Of a stretch of 31,524 nt of DNA, positions 20,328 to 27,266 are shown piece by piece. The first letter of the stretch is position 1, and each line of letters opens with the position of its first letter. The notes beneath the pieces were generated by a model. That model had not been told where the DNA came from. It did no database searches and worked only from the letters and a program-made list of their open reading frames with translations. The DNA comes from a virus. The stretch spans positions 1 to 31,524 of IMG/VR virus record IMGVR_UViG_3300050015_000063. One strand, given 5' to 3'. Position numbers and translations under genes: made by a program.

Positions 20328-20353
20328 AAGCCCCGTAGCAAAATGCGGGGCTT
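20328..20353 (-). terminator. Strong hairpin, possible terminator
   Basis: CAAAGCCCCG ... CGGGGCTT forms an 8-bp GC-rich stem with a ~10-nt loop. On the minus strand it is followed by only three T, so it is a weak intrinsic terminator. It lies after the three-gene cassette (20370-20974) and before the holin candidate. Confidence 0.45.
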
Positions 20354-20369
20354 ACCTCTTACGAGGATT

Positions 20370-20555
20370 TTATGCGTGACCACCGAACCCCCAGATTTGG
20401 TCTGACTTTGGGGGACGATTTGCGAACCTTGGACACAGAACGTGCAGGTGCAGATAGCACCTCGCATAGTTGCTTCTTTCTAGGCAACCACGTTGTGGAC
20501 ACAAGACCATTTTCAGGTCATGTTTCTGACCATCTGTGAGTTTATCCTCGGACAT
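20370..20555 (-). CDS. Small zinc-motif protein with strong ribosome site
   Basis: A 61-residue protein: MSEDKLTDGQKHDLKMVLCP, then CPQRGCLERSNYARCYLHLH and VLCPRF, giving a C4- or C3H-type zinc site. The start is fixed by GGAAAGGAG 7 nt upstream, a Shine-Dalgarno unlike most of this genome. It overlaps the HNH-like gene by 14 bp. Function unknown. Confidence 0.6.
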   Translation of the reverse strand: MSEDKLTDGQKHDLKMVLCPQRGCLERSNYARCYLHLHVLCPRFANRPPKSDQIWGFGGHA

Positions 20556-20790
20556 GTTCGTCTCCTTTCCTGTGACAAGTGTAGTAGTACCTCTGGTCGC
20601 ACCAGTAGTTCAAAGCTGGCAGTAGTCCCTCGCCTACGTTGTTGGCGAAGATTTCGTGCCATGTTGCATGAAGTTCTTTGGGGACAACGATGATGTTCTC
20701 CCCGCCTCCACCTTGACGACTTCTTGGTCTGCGATGATGACGATTTGTACCACGCAAAATACGTTTATGCCTGCGATACAGTTTACGCAT
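20542..20790 (-). CDS. Small HNH-like protein
   Basis: 82 residues from the ATG preceded by a perfect AGGAGG (8 nt). A longer start at 20820 lacks this. The core 'GTNRHHRRPRSRQGGGGENI' followed by VVPKELHATWHEIFAN is the His-His-Arg ... Asn ... His-xxx-His pattern of small HNH-type proteins found in various phage and CPR genomes. It is arginine-rich and may bind or nick DNA. Composition is more GC-rich than its surroundings. Confidence 0.65.
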   Translation of the reverse strand: MRKLYRRHKRILRGTNRHHRRPRSRQGGGGENIIVVPKELHATWHEIFANNVGEGLLPALNYWCDQRYYYTCHRKGDEHVRG

Positions 20791-20974
20791 CTTTCCTCCT
20801 TGCTTTGACTGTGAGTACAAACTTCTCCACCTTGAGATTGGTCACCCCGAAGATGAGCCATTCATGGTGAAAGAAATCTGCCTCTTGTTGGTTACGGCCA
20901 TGAGCCAAGAAGAATATCTGCTTGGGTGTCAGGCCACTATAGCGTGAGGCTTCAACAACGATGTCTCGTTCCAT
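20783..20974 (-). CDS. Hypothetical protein, first of an SD-bearing cassette
   Basis: A 63-residue protein (MERDIVVEASRYSGLTPKQI; HHEWLIFGVTNLKVEKFVLT) with GGGAGGG 7 nt before the ATG. It overlaps the HNH-like gene by 8 bp. Beta/alpha, no known domain. With the next two genes it forms a unit with uniform strong Shine-Dalgarno sites and higher GC. Confidence 0.6.
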   Translation of the reverse strand: MERDIVVEASRYSGLTPKQIFFLAHGRNQQEADFFHHEWLIFGVTNLKVEKFVLTVKARRKDA

Positions 20975-21002
20975 TTTATCCCTCCCTATGTTAAAGAACT
21001 AT

Positions 21003-21031
21003 GTTTTACCAAACACGGTGGGAGGAGGCAA
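21003..21031 (-). promoter_or_regulatory. Weak promoter candidate for the SD-bearing cassette
   Basis: On the minus strand TTGCCT (21031-21026), 17 bp, TAAAAC (21008-21003). Three and four matches to consensus, so only suggestive. Placement before the cassette's first ATG (20974) is right. Confidence 0.3.
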
Positions 21032-21082
21032 ATAAGATACTTTAGAAGTGTTCGTTCTTATGCAGTCCCCCCATCCTATCTA

Positions 21083-21997
21083 CTAAGAATTTAAATAACT
21101 TCTTGTTATCGTCCCACAGAATCCCGTATTTATTATTCCGTGGTCTTTCTGGTACTTCCTCACAGCGTCTCTGGTCATTGTCCAGTACAATCCAGTTTGT
21201 TTGACTCCCAGTCGTTTCTGCAACTCCTTTACATTGTTTCCGAAAGAACCTAATCCCATATCTTTAGTGAATAGGAACTTATCTTGTGGAACTGAAACGT
21301 CTTTTACTCCTAAGAAATACATCGCAGCAAAAACACGATGTTGTAGAAAGTCTTGAGTTATAAGGCGTAATCCGTCTGGCGATGAAGTTTGTCCAGCACT
21401 ATCCTCGCACGCTATCGTCTTAACGCCATTTACAAGACCATAATCGACCGCACAAATACCGTGGCCGAAGGTAGTTAAACCTCCGAGATAAATTGGAGTT
21501 AATTGATACTCATTACTATTGCTTTCTAAAAGGACAACACATTGTTTGTAGGCTTCTATAGCTTCAGCAATTTGTTCAATATCTTTTGCATTTCTAATCG
21601 TACGATAGCCAGTCACGCCAATGTTTGTAGTGAGTTGTTTTATAGTATTCATCACTACTTCGTTTTGGAATTGAGAAGGAGAGACTGCTTCCAAACAAGT
21701 ATAACGATTGTAATAAACATCTCCCATGTCCTGAAGGAATGAACCTTCGTTTGGATAATTCTTTCTCCAGAAATATGGTGAAGCTGAAACAACTTTACCC
21801 GTTAAGACTTCAATAGCTTTTGCACCTGCTTGAAAAACACAGGAATAAGACCCATTTTGGTTACGCTGTTTATAACGTTTCCAAGTCTTTTTCTCTACCC
21901 AAGTTACAGGAGTAACACCAGTAGTATGGATATAGTCGAGAGCTTTTTTCTCCTCTGGTCGTGGGTCTTGAATAGCACCATTTTTTATATTGTCCAT
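21083..21997 (-). CDS. Endolysin: papain-like cysteine peptidase plus peptidoglycan-binding domain
   Basis: 304 residues from the ATG one nucleotide after the upstream stop. Residues ~50-200 are a cysteine-peptidase domain: 'SYSCVFQAGAKAIEVL' with nucleophile C53, 'FGHGICAVDYG' with H179, and CEDSAG with D199 as the third catalytic residue. Residues ~248-302 form a peptidoglycan-binding type 1 domain (GSFGNNVKELQKRLGVKQTG). Together they suggest peptide-crosslink cleavage in the cell wall at lysis. There is no signal peptide, so export depends on the holin system. A signature lysozyme domain is absent here but present in the separate gene at 19315. Confidence 0.8.
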   Translation of the reverse strand: MDNIKNGAIQDPRPEEKKALDYIHTTGVTPVTWVEKKTWKRYKQRNQNGSYSCVFQAGAKAIEVLTGKVVSASPYFWRKNYPNEGSFLQDMGDVYYNRYTCLEAVSPSQFQNEVVMNTIKQLTTNIGVTGYRTIRNAKDIEQIAEAIEAYKQCVVLLESNSNEYQLTPIYLGGLTTFGHGICAVDYGLVNGVKTIACEDSAGQTSSPDGLRLITQDFLQHRVFAAMYFLGVKDVSVPQDKFLFTKDMGLGSFGNNVKELQKRLGVKQTGLYWTMTRDAVRKYQKDHGIINTGFCGTITRSYLNS

Positions 21998-21998
21998 G

Positions 21999-22367
21999 TT
22001 ATTTAGATATAAGATATTTAATAATTTCAATTAAGCCAACGAGGACAACTCCAACACCACCACCAGTTATTCCACCAGAAATTTTGGCTTGCTTTTGTAT
22101 TACCTGTTCTTGTCCTTCGTGATTAGCTTTGAAAGTATCAAGAGCATCCACTTTTTCAGACAACACCTTTATTTCAGATTGGACTTCTTTTCGCAAATCT
22201 TCAATCTTTTTATTTTGGTCAGAAGTAGCAACACGAAACTCAATCTTAAAATCATTGATACTTTGATTAACTGCTAAAAATGATGCTTGAGTAGCAACAC
22301 TTTGGGCAGTAATAGTTCCTTGTAATTGTCCTATCTGTTGAAATAAATTGTGGTCTGGTGATTCCAT
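21999..22367 (-). CDS. Coiled-coil protein with C-terminal membrane segment (holin/spanin-like)
   Basis: 122 residues from the ATG next to the upstream stop; a 19-codon N-terminal extension would overlap the upstream gene. A long coiled coil (KIEDLRKEVQSEIKVLSEKV) leads to a glycine-rich hydrophobic end (GGITGGGVGVVLVGLIEIIK) with a Lys tail. Such an arrangement is common in small lysis-region phage proteins (XhlA-like). It directly precedes the endolysin. Holin, spanin or anchor function is inferred. Confidence 0.6.
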   Translation of the reverse strand: MESPDHNLFQQIGQLQGTITAQSVATQASFLAVNQSINDFKIEFRVATSDQNKKIEDLRKEVQSEIKVLSEKVDALDTFKANHEGQEQVIQKQAKISGGITGGGVGVVLVGLIEIIKYLISK

Positions 22368-22368
22368 T

Positions 22369-22734
22369 TTATTCAATAGGTTCATCAACTGGTAATGTAT
22401 TCTCGGTTGGCTTAACCTCATCAACAGGTGTCAAATCTTTTACTTTCTGTTGTAACTCTTCTTTTTCAGTTTGAAGGGTTGTAATTGTGTCCACCTTGTC
22501 TTCTATCTCTGCGTCTTTACTCATCACAACGGCCTTTAATCCTTCAATCTCTCCATTCCTACTATTCAAAATAACAACCCCATCATTAGCCTCTTTTTGA
22601 GCAATTTCAAGAGTCGTAAATTCTGCTTTGAAATTCTCATTGAGAATATCGCTTGCAAGTTGTAAGACTGCCAACTCATCTGTGCGAGTTTTAATTGCAT
22701 TTTCTATCGTCGCTTTTGCCATTTTTATATCCAT
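22369..22734 (-). CDS. Coiled-coil hypothetical protein
   Basis: A 121-residue, almost purely helical, charged protein (MDIKMAKATIENAIKTRTDE; VVMSKDAEIEDKVDTITTLQ) ending in an acidic Pro-containing tail (TENTLPVDEPIE). It lies between the surface protein and the lysis genes. It may be a virion-associated or lysis-accessory protein. No known family. Its fifth codon is a second possible ATG. Confidence 0.55.
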   Translation of the reverse strand: MDIKMAKATIENAIKTRTDELAVLQLASDILNENFKAEFTTLEIAQKEANDGVVILNSRNGEIEGLKAVVMSKDAEIEDKVDTITTLQTEKEELQQKVKDLTPVDEVKPTENTLPVDEPIE

Positions 22735-22744
22735 AAAATTGTTG

Positions 22745-24238
22745 TTAATTTTGTAATTGTGTACATTGATAATTTATCTTATTCCCCGACAAAGCTGTTT
22801 GAGAAATGACTAACTGTGTTGTACTTACCGTATAGGTCATAGCGTTGACTACGGACATGGATTGATTTGTTACTACACAACTCGGAGCAAAAGATTTTGT
22901 TGAGGTAAATGCCACAGTACAGCCAGTTGTAGCCGTTCCAACAGTTATTTCTCCTGCTGTATCAGTACCACGAACAGAGGGTGAACCGCCGCAACTTGAA
23001 AGAGTTGGGGCAGTACCGCCAGTTGCTATATCACCATATACCGTTAATTTATAATTAGGAGTTGAAGTGCCGACACCGACTTTTCCGTTCACCAAAAGAT
23101 TTGCCGCCCCAGATCCATCTGCTCCTATAATTTGCACAGCCACACCATTGACAGAAGTGCTGGTAGAAATACTTAGCGATGGGAAAGAAGATGTCGTACC
23201 GCCAAATTGCAAAAGACCAAAATCAGTTGCTGCGTTGTTCGCTATTAACAGGTTATTATTTGTGGCCGATGATATTCGCGATCTTCCGCCGCCACCTCCG
23301 AACTGTATAAGAGAACCCACATAGCTTCCGGCGAGAGAGCCTCCTATTATTTGTCCAACTGCCGTGAAGGCGGCATCAGTTTTTACTACCCCAGATCCAC
23401 TTCTGTACAAGTTTGCTGTCGCGTCACCAAAGTTGATCCCCCCAGCTGTCGTCGTCCCTTGTGACAAATTCAGCAACGCCGCCATTGTCGTCGTTCCAAT
23501 CCCGACATTCCCATTTCCCAGCACTGTAAACAACGTGGTTGTTGCCAAGTTGGCTGAAGTTGATGAGGCAATAGCAAAAAGTGTATTGGTACCAGCCAGT
23601 CCTGAGTTGTCGTGGATGGAAAGTTTGGCGGTGGGGGCGGTGGTGCCGATACCGACAAAACCATTACTAAGTATTCTCATTCTTTCGTTTGAGGTAGCAG
23701 AACCACCTGTTAGAAAGTTTATGTATCCACCCGTCGTAGATGTACTAGCAATTATTCCAACTGGCCCATCTGTGTTTTGAATGTATAGATAATTTGGTAT
23801 CGCATAAGCAGCCCCAAATACTGGGTCTGAGTAGGTACTTGAGTTGTAAAACATTCCACCAAAATGTAGAAAAGTTGCATCTCCAAGGTTATTATTTAGT
23901 GACAAACCATTCCAAGCGGAGGAACCCGAGTTTATATTTGAAATTTGTCCATATACTCCGCCAGAGGTATTGTCATTTCCAGTAAGTTGAAAGCATGCTC
24001 CACTAAATCCTACGCAAGTCCCTGATGTTGTTGCATTACCCATTGATGTAAAACCATTGATATTTGCTGCAGAAACAGTAAGTGATGTCGTCGCTACATA
24101 CGCACCTGTAGTTGTGGACTGTAAAATATAACCAGAAGTCGGGGCTGAGGGGACGGTTATATTAAGTGCCAATGCGATTAAAGGTGTTCCTAATAAAATT
24201 CCTGCTAATATAAGACCTAGTTGTTTTAATGTTTTCAT
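22745..24238 (-). CDS. Secreted surface-type protein with Patescibacteria-like GIGTT repeats
   Basis: A 497-residue protein. Residues 4-27 form a signal peptide or membrane anchor (LKQLGLILAGILLGTPLIAL). The body is Gly/Ser/Thr-rich, with three near-repeats: SNGFVGIGTTAPTAKLSIHD (191-210), LGNGNVGIGTTTMAALLNLS (240-259) and NGKVGVGTSTPNYKL (384-398). Between repeats lie SST...TTLF strings. The C-terminal ~95 residues contain cysteines and SFAPSCVVTNQS, ending KINYQCTQLQN. This arrangement is what I know from secreted repeat proteins of Parcubacteria. The middle (about 23380-23660) is clearly more GC-rich than neighbouring genes, which suggests acquisition from a host. It could be a virion adhesin or a host-surface mimic. 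Confidence 0.7.
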   Translation of the reverse strand: MKTLKQLGLILAGILLGTPLIALALNITVPSAPTSGYILQSTTTGAYVATTSLTVSAANINGFTSMGNATTSGTCVGFSGACFQLTGNDNTSGGVYGQISNINSGSSAWNGLSLNNNLGDATFLHFGGMFYNSSTYSDPVFGAAYAIPNYLYIQNTDGPVGIIASTSTTGGYINFLTGGSATSNERMRILSNGFVGIGTTAPTAKLSIHDNSGLAGTNTLFAIASSTSANLATTTLFTVLGNGNVGIGTTTMAALLNLSQGTTTAGGINFGDATANLYRSGSGVVKTDAAFTAVGQIIGGSLAGSYVGSLIQFGGGGGRSRISSATNNNLLIANNAATDFGLLQFGGTTSSFPSLSISTSTSVNGVAVQIIGADGSGAANLLVNGKVGVGTSTPNYKLTVYGDIATGGTAPTLSSCGGSPSVRGTDTAGEITVGTATTGCTVAFTSTKSFAPSCVVTNQSMSVVNAMTYTVSTTQLVISQTALSGNKINYQCTQLQN

Positions 24239-24255
24239 ATAAAATTATTTAAAAT

Positions 24256-25245
24256 TTAAATAAAACCGTAAATATCATCATTCGGTGGAATTGTCATTGT
24301 TGCCTGTGATAAACCAACGTTCCACGTCCAACCTTTATTTTCACGATACCAAGCACCATCTTGAACAATAAATGTCGGTTTCTGTGTAAAAGTGAAGGCG
24401 GTATTACTACCATCTATTGTACCAGTTGCAGGAAGGAGAGTAAAACCACTGCTATTACCCCATATATCATCATTTGGGGGTATTACCATTGTAGCAGTTA
24501 AAGTACCAGTATTCCACGTCCAACCTTTATTTTCACGATACCAAGCACCATCTTGAACAATAAATGTCGGTTTCTGTGTAAAAGTGAAAGTTAGATTTGA
24601 GCCGTCTACCGAACCTGTGGCTGGGAGGAGTGTGAAGCCTGAACTTCCTCCTGCAATGGTTACAGTATCAAGTCCATTTACTTTAGAATATGTTGCACCT
24701 GCAAAATCAATAGAGTTTACTTTACCTTTCTTTTGACCTGCAACGTGTAGAAATACACCACCTGAACCACCACCTCTTTGTATTCCTTCAGTTACTTTTT
24801 TAGTTAAACTGTCTTCAAGTCCTTTAATCACTTTTTGTTCTATGATACCTTCTTCGGAGTTGAGTTTTTCAGCTATCTGTAGCGATGTGTCACTAGAACC
24901 ATCTTTGCCATCAAGCCCGTCTAATCCATTTTCTCCGTCTTTCCCATTCTTACCATCAGTACCGTTTAGACCGTTTATTCCGTCAATTCCATTGAGCCCG
25001 TCATTACCAGTATCACCCTTATCCCCTTTGTCTCCCTTATCACCTTTAGCACCTTTTATGGTAACTAGTTCAGCACCTTGTATCTCTACTTTCTGCACTT
25101 CGGGCATTTCAGGTTTCATACTTAATTTATTGTCCACAGCCTTAATAGCCTTGAATATGGCTAATTCGGGGTCTTTATTGAGATTTATCAAGTCTTGAAT
25201 TTGTTGTTTCTTTTCTTCTGTATTTAATTGTGTCGTAGGTGGCAT
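24256..25245 (-). CDS. Collagen-like fibre protein with duplicated C-terminal domain
   Basis: A 329-residue protein. Residues 1-60 are helical and charged. Residues 65-117 are Gly-X-Y repeats (GAKGDKGDKGDKGDTGNDG), which form a trimeric collagen-like rod. From ~195 two tandem domains follow (~65 residues each), both containing PTFIVQDGAWYRENKGWTW and ending near IPPNDDI. Collagen-like repeats with C-terminal beta domains occur in phage fibres and spikes. This is a probable adsorption appendage. The second copy of the domain ends the protein. Confidence 0.72.
   Translation of the reverse strand: MPPTTQLNTEEKKQQIQDLINLNKDPELAIFKAIKAVDNKLSMKPEMPEVQKVEIQGAELVTIKGAKGDKGDKGDKGDTGNDGLNGIDGINGLNGTDGKNGKDGENGLDGLDGKDGSSDTSLQIAEKLNSEEGIIEQKVIKGLEDSLTKKVTEGIQRGGGSGGVFLHVAGQKKGKVNSIDFAGATYSKVNGLDTVTIAGGSSGFTLLPATGSVDGSNLTFTFTQKPTFIVQDGAWYRENKGWTWNTGTLTATMVIPPNDDIWGNSSGFTLLPATGTIDGSNTAFTFTQKPTFIVQDGAWYRENKGWTWNVGLSQATMTIPPNDDIYGFI
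24320..24588 (-). repeat. 77-bp exact direct repeat within the collagen-like fibre gene
   Basis: 24320-24396 and 24512-24588 are identical over 77 bp, 192 bp apart (64 codons), although the flanking repeat sequences have diverged. They encode the FTFTQKPTFIVQDGAWY... core of each tandem domain. The long identical core inside diverged copies suggests recent gene conversion. Confidence 0.85.
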
Positions 25246-25253
25246 AGTTGTTG

Positions 25254-25282
25254 TTGACTTTATTATATCACAGGTGTATAAT
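25254..25282 (+). promoter_or_regulatory. Near-consensus plus-strand sigma70 promoter inside the late region
   Basis: TTGACT (25254-25259), a 17-bp spacer and a perfect TATAAT (25277-25282). All neighbouring genes are on the minus strand, so this promoter opposes them. The predicted start (25289) is the first base of a hairpin. Confidence 0.6.
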
Positions 25283-25601
25283 TCCTTTGTAAGTTAATCT
25301 TACCAACAGAGCAAAGAATTCTAAAGAACCTTTGCAAGAGTTCTGGAGAGCAATCTCCAGCTCTGTTGTAAGGGTTTTTACTTATCAGGCCTTTCTTACG
25401 AAACAATACTGGGCGTATGTTAGACTTGCGTTTAGAGTTTCCTTCTCTTTTTTCTTTTCTTTCTGCCCCCTCTTTCGTTTTCTTTGTTTCTTTTAATAGA
25501 AGTTTAATAACACTAGATATGATTATATTAGAGATAGTAGGTATTATATTACTAATGTTTGTCTTAATCTCTTTAGGTTTTGTTGTATTTATATTGAGCA
25601 T
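25263..25601 (-). CDS. Doubtful ORF: Lys-rich hypothetical protein
   Basis: A 112-codon frame from ATG 25601 (MLNINTTKPKEIKTNISNII; TKEGAERKEKREGNSKRKSN), filling the gap between the fibre gene and the 541-aa gene. A longer version from 25676 would overlap the upstream gene. It is colinear with its neighbours, which favours coding, but it overlies the candidate plus-strand RNA and the plus-strand hydrophobic ORF. Its composition is that expected from the reverse complement of T-rich sequence. I regard it as undecided. Confidence 0.35.
   Translation of the reverse strand: MLNINTTKPKEIKTNISNIIPTISNIIISSVIKLLLKETKKTKEGAERKEKREGNSKRKSNIRPVLFRKKGLISKNPYNRAGDCSPELLQRFFRILCSVGKINLQRNYTPVI
25289..25380 (+). 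ncRNA. Candidate small structured RNA
   Basis: Starting at the predicted +1: GTAAG (25289-25293) pairs with CTTAC (25299-25303). CAACAGAGC (25304-25312) pairs perfectly with GCTCTGTTG (25360-25368), enclosing GAAC/GTTC (25326/25340) and a 7-bp CTGGAGA-GCAA-TCTCCAG hairpin (25343-25360) with a GNRA loop. Five T follow at 25375-25379. Promoter, GNRA loop and T-run together point to a ~90-nt plus-strand RNA. It is antisense to a minus-strand ORF whose status is doubtful. No known family recognised. Confidence 0.5.
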
Positions 25602-25701
25602 TTTCTGTCTTTCTTTTCTGTTAGGATTGTTAAAACCTATAGCTTCTTGGCTATTGAACCAGCAACACGAGACCAAAACGCCGCACCCTTTGGCGAAGTA
25701 A
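25519..25701 (+). CDS. Doubtful ORF: small plus-strand membrane protein
   Basis: 60 codons: MIILEIVGIILLMFVLISLG then more hydrophobic residues, then LLKPIASWLLNQQHETKTPH. It would be a single- or double-span membrane protein with a polar tail, downstream of the plus-strand promoter. Its 3' end overlaps the 541-aa gene by 65 bp on the opposite strand. Small hydrophobic proteins expressed against the late genes could act as a toxin or regulator, but coding is not established. Confidence 0.35.
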   Translation: MIILEIVGIILLMFVLISLGFVVFILSIFCLSFLLGLLKPIASWLLNQQHETKTPHPLAK

Positions 25702-27262
25702 AGACAAGACCAAGAGTTTTGATTAGTTGTTTTGTGGCACTTCCACCGAATTGACCTTTTGGCAATACTTTTTGAGTTTGCAAAGCGGCAATACCGTCAA
25801 GGATATTTATACCAGTCTTATCTTGTAAGTCTTTAAGAGCCGAAAGATAAGCCGAACTATTTTCGTCAAAGACTTTTTGCAATCTTCCTTCCACAGTTTT
25901 CATTGAAATCGGACTTCCGTTCCAAGCCTTTACGATTGCGTTAGCGTTATCAAGGACTTGTTTTTCTGTTGCGTAGTTACTCAAGAAATCAGAAGCTCCA
26001 GTAAACTTACTAACTGCACCGTCAAGAACATCTTTGAATTGTCGGACAATAATTCCACCTGAACCCATTTTAACATCTGCTTTATTATAGAGTTCGTTGA
26101 TGTTTTTATTAAGGTCAAGTAATTCTTTGATACTCATATTGCTCGTATCTTTTGGCACTTCAATACCATATTGAGAAACAATTTTATCAAGTAATTTTGT
26201 CTGTGGTGTTGTTAGACTTGCTCTCGCTCCTTGATTTGTGTCTATCAAAGTTGTCATTCCTTCATCCCATTGAGAGGATAAAGTTTTACGCAAAGTCTTA
26301 ACTGCATTTTGTGTATTTTCTCTAACCGAAGCAACACCACCAGTTTTTACTGAACTTCCAGCTTCAGCCATCGCTGATGGATTATCAAAGTTTCTTTGCA
26401 AAATATCCTCTGGTGTGTTTGATGTATAACTCAATAATTTAGGAGTTCCTTTAACTGCATACTTTATTCCCTCAAGTGCCGCAGAAGTTCCAGCACCAAC
26501 TACTGCACCACCGACTCCACCAACGACAGCAGACTTCAAAATACCAGTAGGCGAAGCATTTTGTTGCATAGCTCCTGTTGCTCCAAAACCAGTCCCATAA
26601 GCCGCTCCGACTTCTACACTTTTTAGTATTTTTTGTCCTGTTGAAACTACTTTTGCCGTTCCTGCGATTTTACTTGAAGCACTTGCGAGTCCTGAACTTG
26701 CTCCTAACATTTCAAGGAACATAGAACCGAAATCTCCCAAAACTTGTTCATTAGATTTTTTGAGAGCAGGGAATATATCTTCTACGGTTTGATGATTTGT
26801 AAGTTGATAATTTTTTATCAAATTATCGTAATGAGAAGTATCTTGTCCACTTGCTTTTATCTGTTGTCTTTTCTGAATAATGTTTGTTAAAAATTGCTGG
26901 TCAGCTTTATCTATTTTATTTAATCCAGCCTGTATCATAGGAGACCACGCAACCGCAGAAATATCTTTACCAACTTCTACTGTTCCGCTCACAAGAGATT
27001 TTGCTGTATTAACTAAAGCTGTGCCTGTGTCGGGAGTTGATGAGTCTGGTATTGCTTGAGTAGAACCCGAAGTTGCATTATTCTGTGTCCCAACAAAACT
27101 CGGAGTCTGAATTACTGGAGCAGTTGGCTGAACACCAAAGTTTACTTGGCTAGCATAGACAGGATATTTAGCAATGATTTGTTTCGCTAGAGTTGTATCA
27201 TCAACACCTGCATAAGTTGGATATTTTGCTTTTACTTGTGCTGAAAATTGTTGTGGTGTCAT
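25637..27262 (-). CDS. Large internal/ejection-type virion protein
   Basis: A 541-residue protein. The N-terminus has a repeated 'KAKYPTYAGVDDTTLAKQII' and AKYPVYASQV motif. Then comes a long helical body with a Gly/Ala-rich hydrophobic stretch (ILKSAVVGGVGGAVVGAGTS, about residues 235-260) that could insert into a membrane. The C-terminus is helical. Large helical proteins with Gly-rich membrane-active segments after tail genes are typical ejection proteins of short-tailed phages. No lytic transglycosylase motif is visible. The assignment is by architecture and position. Confidence 0.5.
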   Translation of the reverse strand: MTPQQFSAQVKAKYPTYAGVDDTTLAKQIIAKYPVYASQVNFGVQPTAPVIQTPSFVGTQNNATSGSTQAIPDSSTPDTGTALVNTAKSLVSGTVEVGKDISAVAWSPMIQAGLNKIDKADQQFLTNIIQKRQQIKASGQDTSHYDNLIKNYQLTNHQTVEDIFPALKKSNEQVLGDFGSMFLEMLGASSGLASASSKIAGTAKVVSTGQKILKSVEVGAAYGTGFGATGAMQQNASPTGILKSAVVGGVGGAVVGAGTSAALEGIKYAVKGTPKLLSYTSNTPEDILQRNFDNPSAMAEAGSSVKTGGVASVRENTQNAVKTLRKTLSSQWDEGMTTLIDTNQGARASLTTPQTKLLDKIVSQYGIEVPKDTSNMSIKELLDLNKNINELYNKADVKMGSGGIIVRQFKDVLDGAVSKFTGASDFLSNYATEKQVLDNANAIVKAWNGSPISMKTVEGRLQKVFDENSSAYLSALKDLQDKTGINILDGIAALQTQKVLPKGQFGGSATKQLIKTLGLVFTSPKGAAFWSRVAGSIAKKL

Positions 27263-27266
27263 ATTA

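Noticed and set aside
22369-22424. Longer N-terminus of the coiled-coil membrane protein (start at 22424)
   Set aside because: It would overlap the upstream gene by 56 bp out of frame; the ATG at 22367 sits next to the upstream stop.
23067-23780. Plus-strand ORFs opposite the surface protein gene
   Set aside because: They are mirror frames of a Gly/Thr-rich gene with a clear signal peptide and repeats.
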